This document shows, one piece after another, positions 24,476 through 35,420 of a stretch of DNA of 64,000 bases (positions are counted from its first letter, which is position 1; each line of letters starts with the position of its first letter). Under the pieces are notes generated by a model. That model made no database searches and was not told the origin of the DNA. It saw nothing but the letters and a program-made list of their open reading frames with translations. A program made the translations under genes and the position numbers. Source of the stretch: Hyphomonas sp. Lineage in GTDB: Bacteria; Pseudomonadota; Alphaproteobacteria; Caulobacterales; Hyphomonadaceae. The stretch is taken from positions 62,001 through 126,000 of the forward strand of contig NZ_WGLO01000005.1 in NCBI RefSeq assembly GCF_016125515.1, written 5' to 3'.

Positions 24476-25848
24476 GCCGTTTTGGATTTACACCTGCCGT
24501 CAAGCCGGTGCCCGCCGCAGCACCTGCGCCGCAGCCCGTCGCCGCGCCGGCGCCGCGCACCAAGGCCGAGACGGCCGCCTTCGACCTGCTCGATGCCAAG
24601 CTCCGTGTACATGCGAAGCTGATCGACGAACTCGATCTGTCGGCGCTCGACAAGTTGGATGACGAAACGATGCGCCGCCGGGTGCGCGCGATCATCGGCG
24701 AGATCATCCGCAAGGACGAAATGGCGCTTTCCTCTGCCGAGGAGGCGTCCTTCGCCGATGCGGTGATGGACGAAATGACCGGGCTGGGACCGATCGAGCC
24801 GCTTCTGAAAGACGATTCCATTGCGGATATCCTGATCAACGGATGCAATCAGGTCTATGTCGAACGCCACGGCAAGCTGCAGCTTGCGCCCGTGCGTTTT
24901 GCGGACAATGACCACCTCCTTCGCATCGTCCAGCGTATTGTCGCCGCCGTGGGCCGCCGTGTGGATGAAAGCCAGCCGCTGGTCGATGCCCGCTTGCTGG
25001 ATGGCAGCCGTGTGAACGCGGCCGTGTTGCCGATCGCCATCGACGGCCCGCTGGTCTCGATCCGCAAATTCTCCAAGTCGCCGCTGACCATGGACAAGCT
25101 GGTGGAGTTCGGCGCCATTCCGCGTCCGGTGGCGGATTTCATTCTCGGCGCCGTCAAGTGCCGGGCCTCCACGGTGATTTCCGGCGGTACCGGTTCGGGC
25201 AAGACGACGCTGCTCAACGCGCTCTCCTCCGCCATCAGCCCGGATGAGCGCCTCATCACCATCGAAGATGCCGCCGAACTCCAGCTTCAGCAGCCCCACG
25301 TGGCCCGCATGGAAACGCGCCCGCCCAACATCGAAGGCAAGGGCGAGATCCGGCAACGCGAACTCGTCAAGAACGCGCTTCGCATGCGTCCGGACCGGGT
25401 GATCCTCGGTGAGGTGCGTTCCGAAGAAGCGTTCGACATGCTGCAAGCCATGAACACAGGCCACGAAGGCTCGATGGCGACAATCCACGCCAACAACCCG
25501 CGCGATGCGCTGACGCGTCTCGAGCAGATGGTGATGATGGGCGGCATGAAAATCTCGGAAGAGGCCATCCGTGGACAGATCGCCTCGGCCGTGAACTTCA
25601 TCGTCCAGGCCACGCGCCTGTCGGATGGCTCGCGCAAGGTCGTGTCGATTGCTGAAATCACCGGCATGGAAGGCTCGGTGGTCCAGCTGCAGGAAATCTT
25701 CAAGTTCGAACGGACCGGTACGGCCGATAATGGCAAGGTGCAGGGCCATTTCGTGGCGTCCGGCCTGCGTCCGAAATTCCTGGATGAAATGGAGCGCCGG
25801 GGCGTGTTCATGCCGGCTGGCCTGTTCGATCCGTCCAACCGTTTCTGA
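24472..25848 (+). CDS. cpaF: Tad pilus assembly ATPase CpaF (TadA)
   Basis: 458-residue secretion ATPase that powers Flp pilus extension and retraction. After a Pro/Ala-rich linker come [29 protein letters not shown], the Walker [38 protein letters not shown] (Asp box), [36 protein letters not shown] (Walker B and His box). Full length and intact motifs indicate an active motor. Confidence 0.96.
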   Translation: MSRFGFTPAVKPVPAAAPAPQPVAAPAPRTKAETAAFDLLDAKLRVHAKLIDELDLSALDKLDDETMRRRVRAIIGEIIRKDEMALSSAEEASFADAVMDEMTGLGPIEPLLKDDSIADILINGCNQVYVERHGKLQLAPVRFADNDHLLRIVQRIVAAVGRRVDESQPLVDARLLDGSRVNAAVLPIAIDGPLVSIRKFSKSPLTMDKLVEFGAIPRPVADFILGAVKCRASTVISGGTGSGKTTLLNALSSAISPDERLITIEDAAELQLQQPHVARMETRPPNIEGKGEIRQRELVKNALRMRPDRVILGEVRSEEAFDMLQAMNTGHEGSMATIHANNPRDALTRLEQMVMMGGMKISEEAIRGQIASAVNFIVQATRLSDGSRKVVSIAEITGMEGSVVQLQEIFKFERTGTADNGKVQGHFVASGLRPKFLDEMERRGVFMPAGLFDPSNRF

Positions 25849-25861
25849 CCGGAGACAGCGC

Positions 25862-26845
25862 GTGTTCGGCCTGCCTGATCTCATGAGTTTCGACACCATG
25901 CTCATCATCCCGTCGGTGATGGCGATCGGTGCGATATTCATGGCGATCCAGTCTGTGCTCGGGCTGATCACCGAAGCGCAAACGCAGCGCATCGTGAACC
26001 GCCGCCTCCAGTTCAAGGACCGCTACGCCACGCACAACGAAGCGATGATCGAGCTGCGCAAGAGCCGCGGCCTCGACAAGGATGGCAATCTGGCGATGTC
26101 GCTGCGCTGGCTGAACCAGCTGATCGTGCGGTCGGGCCTGAAGTTCGAACCGGTCAAATGGGCCGCCATGTCGGCCGCAGGCTCGCTCATCCCGGCCGGG
26201 CTCTGCTGGTACTATGCGGGCGGGCTGTGGGTCGCGATCCCGGTTTATGTCCTGTCGTTTGTTTTCGGGCCGATCGGAGTGATCAAGCATCTGGCCGGCG
26301 CCCGTGCCAAGAAACTTGCCTCGCAGCTTCCGGATGCCCTGCAGATCGTTTGCCGCAGCCTTGAAGCGGGCCACCCAGTGGCTACAGCCGTCGGTCTCGT
26401 CGCCCGAGAGATGCCGGATCCCATCGGCACGGAATTCGGCATGACCGCCGACGAAGTCTCCTACGGCATGTCGTTGACCAACGCTGTGCAGCGCATGGCG
26501 GAACGCTGCGGTGACCCCGATGTGGAGCTGTTTGCAGCCACCGTGCGCCTTCAGGAAAAGACGGGCGGCAATCTGACCGAACTTCTCAAGGCGAATACCA
26601 ATACCATCCGTGAACGGCAGACCATGCGTCTCAAGGTGCGGGCCGCTTCCTCGGAAGGGCGCACGTCCGCGATGATCCTCACGTCTGCGCCGTTCCTGGT
26701 GATGGGCGCGATCCACATGATGCGGCCGGAATTCTACGGCAACGTGATTCACGAACCGATGATCCAGTACAGCTTCTCCGGGCTGCTCGTCTGGATGATC
26801 ATCGGCAACATCGTGATGAACAAGATGATCAACTTCAAGATGTGA
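25862..26845 (+). CDS. tadB: Tad pilus inner-membrane platform protein TadB
   Basis: 327-residue T2SSF-domain membrane protein. GTG at 25862 is chosen because GGAG lies 7 nt upstream and 13 nt separate it from cpaF. A first helix ([19 protein letters not shown]) is followed by two central helices, the cytoplasmic GspF domain with [33 protein letters not shown] and [21 protein letters not shown], and a last hydrophobic helix. Pairs with TadC. Confidence 0.92.
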   Translation: MFGLPDLMSFDTMLIIPSVMAIGAIFMAIQSVLGLITEAQTQRIVNRRLQFKDRYATHNEAMIELRKSRGLDKDGNLAMSLRWLNQLIVRSGLKFEPVKWAAMSAAGSLIPAGLCWYYAGGLWVAIPVYVLSFVFGPIGVIKHLAGARAKKLASQLPDALQIVCRSLEAGHPVATAVGLVAREMPDPIGTEFGMTADEVSYGMSLTNAVQRMAERCGDPDVELFAATVRLQEKTGGNLTELLKANTNTIRERQTMRLKVRAASSEGRTSAMILTSAPFLVMGAIHMMRPEFYGNVIHEPMIQYSFSGLLVWMIIGNIVMNKMINFKM

Positions 26846-26858
26846 TCCGGAGACGCGC

Positions 26859-27788
26859 ATGACGATCTTTTCCGGCTCCATGATTCCCGCCGCAATGTTC
26901 TTTCTGGCCGTGCTCGCCGCTATCCCGGCGATCGTGACCTTCATCCGTAACCGGCAGGCCGATGAGGACGTGAACCGCCGTCTGATCCGCCGCAGCAAGG
27001 AGTCGCCGGCCGAGCCGCGCAAGAATGAAAGCCGCATCGGCCGCGCCGTGATGGGCTTCGCTGACAATGCCGGCCCGACCGAGGGCGCCGAAGTCAGCGC
27101 CATCCGCGCCAAGCTGAACCTTGCCGGCTATCCGCAACAGAATGCTGTGTCGCGCTACTTTGCAGCGCGTTTCGTCTGTGTGGTCATTCCGCAGGTCGCA
27201 CTGCTGTTTGCGCTGCCTTACTTTGCGGGCCTGCCGAAATATGCGCCTGTCGGGGTATCGATCCTTCTGGTGCTGCTCGGACTGGCCGCGCCCGGCATGT
27301 ACCTCGACTCCAAGATCAAGCAGCGCAAGCAGGCCGGCTCGCTCGGCTTTCCGGACATGATGGACCTGATGGTCGCCTGCGTCGAAGCCGGGCTCAGCCT
27401 GGACGCATCGGTGCAGCGCGTTGGCGAGGAACTGGAATTGCGCCACCCCGTGATCGCAACGCATCTGCGCACGCTGTCACTGGAACTGCGGGCCGGCCGG
27501 GCGCGCAAGACCGCCTGGCGCGCCTTTGCGGACAGGATGGGAATCGAGGAGGCCGGATCGCTGGCCACCATGCTCCGCCAGGCGGAAGAAATGGGCACCA
27601 GCCTCGGCCAGACCCTCAGGGTTTTCTCCGCGGACATGCGCCAGCGCCGGATCCTCTATGCCGAAGAGAAGGCCATGGCCTTGCCGGCCAAGCTGACTTT
27701 GCCATTGATTTTCTTTGTGTTTCCGGTCCTTCTGGGGGTATTGATCCTTCCGGCGGTCGTGATGCTCGGAAAAGTGCTTCCGTCATAA
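26859..27788 (+). CDS. tadC: Tad pilus inner-membrane platform protein TadC
   Basis: 309-residue partner of TadB, also T2SSF type. An N-terminal helix, two central helices (about residues 105-150), then FPDMMDLMVACVEAGLSLDASVQRVGEEL, and EAGSLATMLRQAEEMGTSLGQTLRVFSADMRQRRILYAEEKAMALPAKLTLPLIFFVFPVLLGVLILPAV, the standard C-terminus. It ends the operon here; tadD, tadG and pilin genes must lie elsewhere. It starts 13 nt after tadB with a GGAG upstream. Confidence 0.93.
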   Translation: MTIFSGSMIPAAMFFLAVLAAIPAIVTFIRNRQADEDVNRRLIRRSKESPAEPRKNESRIGRAVMGFADNAGPTEGAEVSAIRAKLNLAGYPQQNAVSRYFAARFVCVVIPQVALLFALPYFAGLPKYAPVGVSILLVLLGLAAPGMYLDSKIKQRKQAGSLGFPDMMDLMVACVEAGLSLDASVQRVGEELELRHPVIATHLRTLSLELRAGRARKTAWRAFADRMGIEEAGSLATMLRQAEEMGTSLGQTLRVFSADMRQRRILYAEEKAMALPAKLTLPLIFFVFPVLLGVLILPAVVMLGKVLPS

Positions 27789-27829
27789 CCCGGCTAGGCG
27801 AACCGCTGGCAGATTGCTAGGAACCGCTC

Positions 27830-28786
27830 ATGGCTACCTATCTTGAATTCGAAAAGCCGATCGCCGAACTCGATTCGAAGATTGCCGAGCTGGAAGCCCT
27901 TGCCGCGCGCAAGGACGGCCCCTCGATCACCGACGAACTCGCAAAGCTGAAGACCAAGTCGGCCAAGCAGCTGAAGCAGATCTATTCCGATCTCGACGCC
28001 TGGCGCATCACGCAGGTGGCGCGCCATCCGGACCGGCCGCACTTTTCCGACTTCATCGCCAACATCTTCGAGGATTTCGAAGAGCTCGCCGGCGACCGTC
28101 ACTTCGGCAATGACGAAGCGATCATCGGCGGCCTGGCGCGGTTCCGCGGGCGTTCGGTCGTCATCATGGGCCACGAGAAGGGCCGCACCACCGAAAAGCG
28201 CCTCAAGCACAATTTCGGCATGGCGCACCCTGAAGGCTACCGCAAGGCGGTCCGCCTGATGGACCTGGCCGAGAAGTTCAACATGCCGGTCCTCAGCTTC
28301 CCCGATACGGCGGGCGCTTACCCCGGCAAGGGCGGTGAAGAGCGCGGCCAGGCGGAAGCCATCGCGCGCGGCACCCAGCGCGGATTGTCGCTCGGCGTTC
28401 CGTTCGTCACGCTGATCATCGGGGAAGGCATGTCGGGCGGCGCCATCGGCATCGCGGCGGCCAACCGCGTTCTGATGATGGAATATGCCATCTATTCGGT
28501 GATCTCGCCGGAAGGCTGTGCCTCGATCCTCTATCGCGACTCGTCGAAGGCCAAGGATGCCGCGGAAGCGATGGGCATCACCGCGCCGGACCTGCTGCGC
28601 ACGCGTATCGTCGACGGCATCGTCAAGGAGCCGGTTGGCGGCGCTCACCGCGATCCCCAGCGCGCCATGGCCTCTGCTGCCAAGGCGCTCGACGCGGCCC
28701 TGCGCGATCTTGAGGGCATGACCCCGGCAGAACTCCGCCGCCAGCGCCGCGACCGCTTCTACGCGATCGGCCGTGAGGGGCTCTGA
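27830..28786 (+). CDS. accA: Acetyl-CoA carboxylase carboxyltransferase subunit alpha
   Basis: Transfers carboxyl from biotin to acetyl-CoA to make malonyl-CoA with AccD. The 318-residue protein matches AccA over full length: YLEFEKPIAELDSKIAELEAL, DRHFGNDEAIIGGLARFRGRSVVIMGHEKGRTTEKRLKHNFGMAHPEGYRKAVRLM, FPDTAGAYPGKGGEERGQAEAIA, GEGMSGGAIGI and SPEGCASILYRDSSKA. A hairpin covers its stop codon. It sits alone between the Tad operon and thiL. Confidence 0.97.
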   Translation: MATYLEFEKPIAELDSKIAELEALAARKDGPSITDELAKLKTKSAKQLKQIYSDLDAWRITQVARHPDRPHFSDFIANIFEDFEELAGDRHFGNDEAIIGGLARFRGRSVVIMGHEKGRTTEKRLKHNFGMAHPEGYRKAVRLMDLAEKFNMPVLSFPDTAGAYPGKGGEERGQAEAIARGTQRGLSLGVPFVTLIIGEGMSGGAIGIAAANRVLMMEYAIYSVISPEGCASILYRDSSKAKDAAEAMGITAPDLLRTRIVDGIVKEPVGGAHRDPQRAMASAAKALDAALRDLEGMTPAELRRQRRDRFYAIGREGL

Positions 28787-28792
28787 AGCCCC
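28777..28792 (+). terminator. Hairpin over the accA stop codon
   Basis: GGGGCT-CTGA-AGCCCC is a 6-bp GC stem with the TGA stop in its loop, 21 nt before thiL. There is no T-run. Possible attenuation or mRNA end; weak evidence. Confidence 0.2.
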
Positions 28793-28812
28793 CCGCTTAC
28801 CGGTGCGCCGGC

Positions 28813-29772
28813 ATGGCTGAACGCGACTGGATCAAGCGCTACCTCGCGCCCCTTGTGTCCGCGCCCGGCGCGGCTGGGCTCACGGATGACACGGCACTGA
28901 TGGCCACGCCGGCCGGGCCGGTGGTCATCACCACAGATGCCATGGTCGAAGGCGTCCACTTCCTGCCGGCAGATCCCATCGCCAGCGTCGCGCAGAAGCT
29001 CGTGCGGGTGAACGTGTCCGACATCCTCTCCAGCGGCGCGGAGCCGTGTGAAGCCTTGCTGACACTCGGGTGGCCGGCGGACCGTTCTGAACCCGAGCTG
29101 GCCCGGTTTGCGGCGGCCCTTGCCACCGAACTGGCCGCCTGGGGGGCGACCCTGATCGGCGGTGACACCGTTGTGAACCCCGCCGGGCTGTTCCTCTCGT
29201 TGACACTGACCGGCACCTGCCTTGGCCCGGCACCGGTCCGCCGGGGAGGGGCCAGCGCGGGCGACGACCTCTGGGTTACCGGCGAAATCGGCGCAGCGCG
29301 GCGCGGCTTCCTGGACCGCGACGCAGGCCAATCGAGTTCGTTCGTCGCCAGGCTCCAAGCCCCGGAGCTTCCGCCAAAAGCGGCCGCTGGGCTCGTCGCC
29401 AGGCTCGCGACCGCTGCAATGGACGTCTCCGACGGCCTGCTGGGCGATGCCCTGTCGCTGGCCGAGGCGTCGGGCGGCGGTGTGGAAATCAACCTGGACC
29501 AAGTGCCGTTCGCCGGGGGGGCGGCCGGGCAGGCCGAGGCGCTGGATCTCGCGACCTGGGGCGACGATTACCAGCTGCTGATCGCGGCGGCGCCCACAAG
29601 CCGGGACCGGGTCGTTCAAGAGGCGGAGGCGTTGGGTCTACCTATATCGCGTATCGGGCGAATCCGGGCAGAAGCGGGGTTGGTCCTGCTCGATCAGGGC
29701 GGCCGCGTTAACCTCCCGGAAACCGTGGCCTTCGAGCATGGAAGAATCGGATTGTCTGCCACTCGCCCGTAA
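28813..29772 (+). CDS. thiL: Thiamine-monophosphate kinase
   Basis: Phosphorylates thiamine monophosphate to thiamine pyrophosphate. 319 residues of the PurM-like ATPase fold: DDTALMATPAGPVVITTDAMVEGVHF (metal aspartates), VRVNVSDILSSGAEPCEALLTLGWP, GGDTV and AAMDVSDGLLGDALSLAEASGGGVEIN. No thiamine riboswitch precedes it. It is 26 nt behind accA and is not next to nusB, its frequent partner. Confidence 0.95.
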   Translation: MAERDWIKRYLAPLVSAPGAAGLTDDTALMATPAGPVVITTDAMVEGVHFLPADPIASVAQKLVRVNVSDILSSGAEPCEALLTLGWPADRSEPELARFAAALATELAAWGATLIGGDTVVNPAGLFLSLTLTGTCLGPAPVRRGGASAGDDLWVTGEIGAARRGFLDRDAGQSSSFVARLQAPELPPKAAAGLVARLATAAMDVSDGLLGDALSLAEASGGGVEINLDQVPFAGGAAGQAEALDLATWGDDYQLLIAAAPTSRDRVVQEAEALGLPISRIGRIRAEAGLVLLDQGGRVNLPETVAFEHGRIGLSATRP

Positions 29773-29888
29773 AGCGAGGCGGGTTGCACCTCAGGGGGCC
29801 GGCTGGCAGGCAGAACCGTCGCTAAAAGACGCCACAGCCCAGTATTTGCAGGGTTGGAGGCCAATCAGGGGTTAAGGAAGGAACGCGA

Positions 29889-32066
29889 ATGACATGGTAT
29901 TTACTCGCACTCGGTGCGGGCTTCTTGTCGGTTGCCTATGGCTACTGGCAGATCACCTCGATCATGAAAGCGCCGGCAGGTACGCCGCGCATGATCGAAA
30001 TCGCTCAGGCCATCCAGGAAGGCGCTAACGCCTATCTCAGCCGTCAGTACCGCACCATCGGTATCGTCGGTGTCGGTGTCGCCATCGTGCTCGCCGTTGC
30101 GCTCAGCTGGCAAGCGGCACTCGGCTTCGTGATCGGCGCCGTGCTCTCGGGCGCAGCCGGTTTCATCGGCATGCTCGTTTCGGTCCGCGCCAACGTCCGC
30201 ACTACCGAAGCCTCCCGCAAGGGCCTCAATGAGGGCCTGCAGATGGCCTTCAAATCGGGCGCTGTCACTGGCATGCTCGTGGTTGGCCTCGCACTGCTCG
30301 GCATCGTTGGCTATTACGGCATCCTGACGGGCCCGATGGGTCTGTCGCTGACGGATGAAGGCCAGAAGCGCGAAATCATCGACTCCCTCGTGGCGCTCGG
30401 CTTCGGCGCCTCGCTCATCTCGATCTTCGCCCGCCTCGGCGGCGGTATCTTCACCAAGGGTGCGGATGTCGGCGGCGACATGGTCGGCAAGGTCGAAGCC
30501 GGTATCCCGGAAGATGATCCGCGCAACGCCGCTACCATCGCAGACAACGTCGGCGACAACGTCGGTGACTGTGCCGGCATGGCGGCCGACCTGTTCGAAA
30601 CCTATGCGGTGACCCTCGTCGCCACCATGGTGCTTGGCGGTATCTACTTCGCCTCCACGCCGTACATCGGCGAGATCATGATGCTGCCGCTCGCCATCGG
30701 CGCCGTCTGCATCGTCACCTCGATCATCGGCACCTTCTTCGCCACGCTGGCGAAAGGCTCCACCGATGTCATGGGCGCACTCTACAAGGCACTGATCGTC
30801 ACGGGCGTTCTGTCCATCGGCGGCCTCGCGATTGCCATCCAAACCGTCCTGCCGGGCGGCCTTGCCGGCACGCTTGTCGGCGCAGGCGACCTGCTCGGCC
30901 TCGTCGATCCGGTCACGGGCCAGGCGGCCGACATCACCGGCTGGAAGCTCTTTGCTTGCGGCGTGGCGGGCCTGTTCGTCACCCTGCTGATTGTTGTGGT
31001 CACGGCCTACTACACGGAAACCAAGTACCGCCCGGTGCGCTCGATCGCGAAAGCTTCCGAGTCCGGTCACGGCACGAACGTCATCCAGGGCCTCGCCGTG
31101 TCGCTCGAAGCTACCGCGCTTCCGGCACTGACGATCATCGGCGGCATCCTGCTGACCTTCAACCTGGCCGGCCTGTATGGCATCGCCATCGCAACGACCA
31201 CCATGCTTGCCCTCGCCGGTATGATCGTTGCGCTCGACGCCTTTGGTCCGGTTACGGACAATGCCGGTGGTATTGCCGAAATGGCCGAACTGCCTTCGGA
31301 AGTCCGCAAGACAACCGACGCGCTCGACGCTGTGGGCAACACGACTAAAGCCGTCACCAAGGGCTACGCCATCGGTTCGGCCGGTCTCGGCGCCCTGGTG
31401 CTGTTCGCGGCCTATTCGGAAGACCTGAAATACTTCTCGGCACGCGCCGTGGAAGGTTCGTTCTTCCATAACGTCACGGTCGATTTCTCGATCGCCAACC
31501 CCTACGTTGTGGTCGGCCTCCTGTTCGGCGGCCTTCTTCCGTTCCTCTTCGGCGGCATGTCGATGATGGCGGTAGGCCGCGCGGCGCAGGCGGTGGTCGA
31601 AGAAGTCCGCCGCCAGTTCCGCGAAATGCCGGGCATCATGAAGGGCGAAGTGAAGCCCGACTATGGCCGCGCCGTGGACATCCTCACGCAGGCCGCGATC
31701 AAGGAAATGGTCGTGCCGTCGCTGCTTCCGGTGCTCTCGCCGATCGTGCTCTTTATCGCGATCTTCCTGATCGCCGGTGCGGGCGCGGCCCTGTCGTCGG
31801 TCGGTGCCATGCTTCTCGGTGTGATCGTGACCGGCCTGTTCGTGGCCATCTCGATGACCTCGGGCGGCGGCGCATGGGACAACGCCAAGAAGTACATCGA
31901 AGACGGCCACCATGGCGGCAAAGGCTCTGAAGCCCACAAAGCTGCCGTGACCGGTGATACCGTCGGTGACCCCTACAAGGACACCGCAGGCCCGGCCGTG
32001 AACCCGATGATCAAGATCACCAACATCGTCGCGCTTCTGATGCTCGCGGTGCTGGCGTCCCACTGA
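29889..32066 (+). CDS. hppA: Membrane-bound proton-translocating pyrophosphatase, K+-independent type
   Basis: 725-residue polytopic pump that couples pyrophosphate hydrolysis to proton export. Catalytic segments are [50 protein letters not shown] (residues about 195-240) and [20 protein letters not shown]. The selectivity position reads [10 protein letters not shown] with Lys487; in this family lysine there marks the K+-independent class, alanine the K+-dependent class. About 15-16 hydrophobic helices. GGAAGGAACGCG precedes the ATG. Single gene with a strong terminator after it. Confidence 0.97.
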   Translation: MTWYLLALGAGFLSVAYGYWQITSIMKAPAGTPRMIEIAQAIQEGANAYLSRQYRTIGIVGVGVAIVLAVALSWQAALGFVIGAVLSGAAGFIGMLVSVRANVRTTEASRKGLNEGLQMAFKSGAVTGMLVVGLALLGIVGYYGILTGPMGLSLTDEGQKREIIDSLVALGFGASLISIFARLGGGIFTKGADVGGDMVGKVEAGIPEDDPRNAATIADNVGDNVGDCAGMAADLFETYAVTLVATMVLGGIYFASTPYIGEIMMLPLAIGAVCIVTSIIGTFFATLAKGSTDVMGALYKALIVTGVLSIGGLAIAIQTVLPGGLAGTLVGAGDLLGLVDPVTGQAADITGWKLFACGVAGLFVTLLIVVVTAYYTETKYRPVRSIAKASESGHGTNVIQGLAVSLEATALPALTIIGGILLTFNLAGLYGIAIATTTMLALAGMIVALDAFGPVTDNAGGIAEMAELPSEVRKTTDALDAVGNTTKAVTKGYAIGSAGLGALVLFAAYSEDLKYFSARAVEGSFFHNVTVDFSIANPYVVVGLLFGGLLPFLFGGMSMMAVGRAAQAVVEEVRRQFREMPGIMKGEVKPDYGRAVDILTQAAIKEMVVPSLLPVLSPIVLFIAIFLIAGAGAALSSVGAMLLGVIVTGLFVAISMTSGGGAWDNAKKYIEDGHHGGKGSEAHKAAVTGDTVGDPYKDTAGPAVNPMIKITNIVALLMLAVLASH

Positions 32067-32090
32067 GGGCCAGATCCTGAACTGAAAAGG

Positions 32091-32121
32091 AAAGCCCCGG
32101 AACTTCGGTTCCGGGGCTTTT
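32091..32121. terminator. Bidirectional intrinsic terminator between hppA and bamE
   Basis: AAAGCCCCGGAAC-TTCG-GTTCCGGGGCTTT: a 13-bp stem with a stable TTCG loop, A-tract on one side and T-tract on the other, between convergent genes. It can serve both strands. Confidence 0.93.
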
Positions 32122-32152
32122 CATTTTAGCTGCCTTTGCAGAAAGGCTGGAC

Positions 32153-32632
32153 TTACTGGCGCCGTCCGGTCGGGTTGTCTGGTGTGGCTTCGTCGGTGTT
32201 CGGCAGGCGCACGTTGCCGACCGTACCGAAGATCTGCTCCCACAGGCCCAGTTCGCGGCCGCGCGTCGGCGTCTCACGGGCGGCATAGCTGATCACCTGG
32301 CCATCCTTCGCCGTGTATCGGAGCACTTCATCGACCTTGTCGTCATCGCCGAACCGGATGGCCGTAATGCTGCGATCTGCCACTTTCGGCTTGTAGAACG
32401 CAAAGCGTTCCTGGACGTCCGAAATGTAGAACCAGGTGTTGGTGTCAAACAGGCCTTCGGTCGACGGTGAACCCAGCTGGGCCGAAACCGACGAACGTGT
32501 GTCCTCGCCCGGTTTGATGTCATAGGGCTGGACTTCATCAGGAATGTACCCGTGGAAGTCGCGTGCCGGCGACAGGCAGGCCGTCAACGGCAGAACAAGC
32601 AGGGTTGCCGCCAAGAAGGCAGATTTACGCAT
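32153..32632 (-). CDS. bamE: Outer membrane protein assembly factor BamE (SmpA/OmlA lipoprotein)
   Basis: 159-residue lipoprotein of the BAM complex. ATG at 32632 with GGGAG upstream gives the signal MRKSAFLAATLLVLPLTAC with lipobox LTAC. The SmpA/OmlA fold is seen in SSVSAQLGSPSTEGLFDTNTWFYISDVQERFAFYKPKVADRSITAIRFG. It has a longer C-terminal tail (about 40 residues after the domain) than enteric BamE. It is divergent from the cytochrome bc1 chaperone gene, an arrangement common in alphaproteobacteria. Confidence 0.93.
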   Translation of the reverse strand: MRKSAFLAATLLVLPLTACLSPARDFHGYIPDEVQPYDIKPGEDTRSSVSAQLGSPSTEGLFDTNTWFYISDVQERFAFYKPKVADRSITAIRFGDDDKVDEVLRYTAKDGQVISYAARETPTRGRELGLWEQIFGTVGNVRLPNTDEATPDNPTGRRQ

Positions 32633-32707
32633 GGAGTCGCTCCCGATGGGCTTTGACCAACGACCTAGCTGGAGGTAACCGGGCTTGGCAAGCATGGGAG
32701 TGCATTC

Positions 32708-33268
32708 GTGACGGCATTTTCGGGCAACTGGTTCCAGCGGCGCGCTGCCCGCCGGAAAGCGGCGGCGGAGGCCTATGCCCGTCTGCTCAGCCATGCCCTG
32801 GCGCCGGTCCACTATGTGGCCAGCGGCGTACCGGACACGTTCGGCGGACGGGCCGGAATGGTCACAATCCTGACCAGCCTCGCCTGCGACCGTATCAGCC
32901 GCATCCCGGGCCCGGACGCTGCGCGCATCATCGAACGGTTGGATGCGCTGGTGCTCGACGGGTTCGACGCCGCTTACAGGGAAAAAGGCGTGGGCGACGC
33001 CTCGATCGCCCGCAAAGTGCGTAAACTGGCCCAAAATCATGCCGGCCTCGGCAAGGCCCTGTTCGCCGCGCTCCAGGATGCCGAATCGCCCGGGCAGGCG
33101 GCCCGGATTGCCGATGTCCTGCGCCGCAACGGGGTCGTTGCGGCAACGCGCGCGGTCAGCATGGCTACCATCCTGCTCGGCATGCAGGCACGACTGGCCC
33201 GCCAATCCGACGCCGAAATCCTGCACGGACAGCTGGAATGGACCAGCAATGCACCTGCGCAGGGCTGA
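32708..33268 (+). CDS. Ubiquinol-cytochrome c chaperone family protein
   Basis: 186 residues of the CBP3/UQCC1 type, which in mitochondria and alphaproteobacteria assists cytochrome b/bc1 assembly. Seen: AEAYARLLSHALAPVHYVASGVPDTFGGRAGMVTI, LVLDGFDAAYREKGVGDASIARKVRKLAQNHAGLGKAL. GTG is the start codon. No signal peptide. It lies between bamE and plsX; in many relatives a DUF177 gene separates it from plsX, but only 97 nt without a gene is found here. Confidence 0.85.
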   Translation: MTAFSGNWFQRRAARRKAAAEAYARLLSHALAPVHYVASGVPDTFGGRAGMVTILTSLACDRISRIPGPDAARIIERLDALVLDGFDAAYREKGVGDASIARKVRKLAQNHAGLGKALFAALQDAESPGQAARIADVLRRNGVVAATRAVSMATILLGMQARLARQSDAEILHGQLEWTSNAPAQG

Positions 33269-33365
33269 CATCAGGCGCATGAGAGCCGTTGCCTTGCCCT
33301 GCGGCGCCCCTTAAACCACGCGAAATTACGTATATCTGGCCACTCATTGTCAGGCACAGGACCGG

Positions 33366-34397
33366 ATGCAGTCTTCAAACACCCTTTCGATCGACGCCAT
33401 GGGCGGAGACAATGCCCCAGGCATCGTCGTCGAAGGGGTCGCGCAATTCCTCGAAAGCCGCACGGGCATGCGCGTTCAGCTGCATGGCGATGAAGCGCTG
33501 CTGGAGCCGCTGGTGGCGGGCCGTCCGGGGCTGGAAGCGCGTGCGACGATCATCCATGCGGCTGAAAAGATCACCAGCGACATGAAGCCCAGCCAGGCGC
33601 TCCGGCGCGGCAAGGGCAGCTCCATGTGGAACGCGGTGCAAGCGGTCAAGGACGGCACGGCCGGGGCCTCGGTATCGGCCGGCAATACTGGCGCGCTGAT
33701 GGCCATTTCGATGCTGATCCTTCGCAAGATGGAGGGCGTGCACCGCCCCGCCATGACAGCCGTCTGGCCCACCCTGCGCGGCCGGACGGTCGTGCTCGAT
33801 GTCGGCGCCAACGTGGAAGCCGATGCCCAGCAGCTCGTTACCTTCGCGATCATGGGCGAGGCCTTTGCCCGGGCCACATTGGGCCTCGAAAAGCCTTCGG
33901 TCGGGCTCCTGAACATCGGCTCTGAAGAAATGAAGGGCCATGAAGAGGTCCGCGAAGCCCATGAATGGCTGCGCGCGGCCGGGCTCGATATGGACTATCG
34001 CGGCTTCGTCGAGGGCGACGACATTTCCACAGGCGCGGTCGATGTGGTTGTGACGGACGGCTTCACCGGCAACGTCGCGCTGAAGACGGGCGAGGGGGTC
34101 GCGCGGATGCTGGCCAGCCACATGCGCACGGCCTTCACCGAAAGCCTGATGTCCAAGGCCGGCGCGGTGCTCGCGATGAGCGGCCTCAAGCGGCTGAAGT
34201 CGCTGATGGACCCGAGCAACGTCAATGGCGGGGTCCTGCTGGGGCTCGGCGGCATCTCCGTGAAAAGCCATGGCGGCGCCGATGGGCGCGGCTTTGCCCG
34301 CGCCTGCGAGATGGCTGCAGATCTCGCTGGCAGCGATTTCCAGGGTGAGATCGCCACCAACCTCGCAAAGATTGGAACCGGCGGCGTCGCAGCCTGA
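33366..34397 (+). CDS. plsX: Phosphate acyltransferase PlsX
   Basis: Makes acyl-phosphate from acyl-ACP for phospholipid synthesis. 343 residues: [24 protein letters not shown] at the start, [72 protein letters not shown], and [18 protein letters not shown]. fabH follows 35 nt downstream, the classical plsX-fabH pair. Confidence 0.97.
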   Translation: MQSSNTLSIDAMGGDNAPGIVVEGVAQFLESRTGMRVQLHGDEALLEPLVAGRPGLEARATIIHAAEKITSDMKPSQALRRGKGSSMWNAVQAVKDGTAGASVSAGNTGALMAISMLILRKMEGVHRPAMTAVWPTLRGRTVVLDVGANVEADAQQLVTFAIMGEAFARATLGLEKPSVGLLNIGSEEMKGHEEVREAHEWLRAAGLDMDYRGFVEGDDISTGAVDVVVTDGFTGNVALKTGEGVARMLASHMRTAFTESLMSKAGAVLAMSGLKRLKSLMDPSNVNGGVLLGLGGISVKSHGGADGRGFARACEMAADLAGSDFQGEIATNLAKIGTGGVAA

Positions 34398-34432
34398 CGG
34401 CAGCGCACCGGCGATCAAAAGGACGAACCAGC

Positions 34433-35404
34433 ATGGCGCGGCGCAGTTTCATTCTCGGCACCGGAAGCTACCTTCCCGAGCGCATTCTCACGAATGCCGA
34501 ACTCGCGGGCATGGTGGATACCTCTGACGAATGGATCCGCGAACGCACCGGCATCCGCCAGCGCCACATCGCAGCCGATGGCGAACTGACCTCCGATATT
34601 GCGACCGCTGCGGCGCGCCGTGCGCTGGCCGCTGCCGGTATTGACGCGTCCGCGATCGATCTCATCGTGCTCGGCACCACGACGCCCGACCAGACCTTTC
34701 CCGCCACCGCAACCGCCGTGCAGGCGAAGCTCGGCATCACGCAGGGCGCGGCATTCGACGTACAGGCCGTCTGTTCCGGTTTCCTGTTCTCGCTTGCCAC
34801 CGCCGACTCCCTCTTGAAGCAGGGCCTGTTCAAGCGCGCGCTGGTGATCGGCGCGGAGACCTTCACCCGCATCATCGACTGGTCGGATCGCGGCACCTGC
34901 GTGCTGTTCGGCGATGGCGGCGGCGCGGTCGTGATCGAAGCGCGCGACGGCGAATTTGCGCCCGACGAAGGCATCATCACCCATCATATCCGCACCGATG
35001 GCTCGAAGGCAGACCTGCTCTATGTCGACGGCGGCGTCAGCTCCACGGGCACGATCGGCCATGTCCGGATGGAGGGGAACCGCGTATTCAAGCACGCCGT
35101 CACGAATATCTCCTCCGCCATCGAAACCGTATTGGCGGAAACAGGCCTGACCTCGGCCGACATCGATTGGTTCGTACCCCATCAGGCCAACAAGCGCATT
35201 CTCGACGGCGTGGCGAAGAAACTCGACATTCCGGAAGAGAAGGTGGTGATCACCGTCGACCAGCACGCGAACACGTCGGCGGCCTCGATTCCGCTCGCGC
35301 TGGACCATGCCGTACGCACCGGCCGCGCCAAACCGGGCGATCTGATCCTGTCCGAAGCGATGGGTGGCGGCTTCTCCTGGGGCGCCAGTCTTTTCCGGAT
35401 TTAA
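34433..35404 (+). CDS. fabH: 3-oxoacyl-[ACP] synthase III
   Basis: Starts fatty acid synthesis by condensing acetyl-CoA with malonyl-ACP. 323 residues with the Cys-His-Asn triad: [26 protein letters not shown] and [13 protein letters not shown]. Also [17 protein letters not shown] near the start and [13 protein letters not shown] at the end. It follows plsX and precedes ihfA. Confidence 0.97.
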   Translation: MARRSFILGTGSYLPERILTNAELAGMVDTSDEWIRERTGIRQRHIAADGELTSDIATAAARRALAAAGIDASAIDLIVLGTTTPDQTFPATATAVQAKLGITQGAAFDVQAVCSGFLFSLATADSLLKQGLFKRALVIGAETFTRIIDWSDRGTCVLFGDGGGAVVIEARDGEFAPDEGIITHHIRTDGSKADLLYVDGGVSSTGTIGHVRMEGNRVFKHAVTNISSAIETVLAETGLTSADIDWFVPHQANKRILDGVAKKLDIPEEKVVITVDQHANTSAASIPLALDHAVRTGRAKPGDLILSEAMGGGFSWGASLFRI

Positions 35405-35420
35405 GGTCCGCGCCCATCAG

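Noticed and set aside
28787-28812. Thiamine (TPP) riboswitch before thiL
   Set aside because: The gap after accA is only 26 nt, too short for the aptamer, and no CUGAGA-type element is present.
29901-32063. Long open frame (about 720 codons) antisense to hppA
   Set aside because: It mirrors the codon pattern of hppA in a GC-rich genome, its product is a low-complexity His/Asp/Arg-rich chain, and no family is recognisable. The same applies to the long antisense frames over ppk1 (52989-55121) and aspS (58307-60115).
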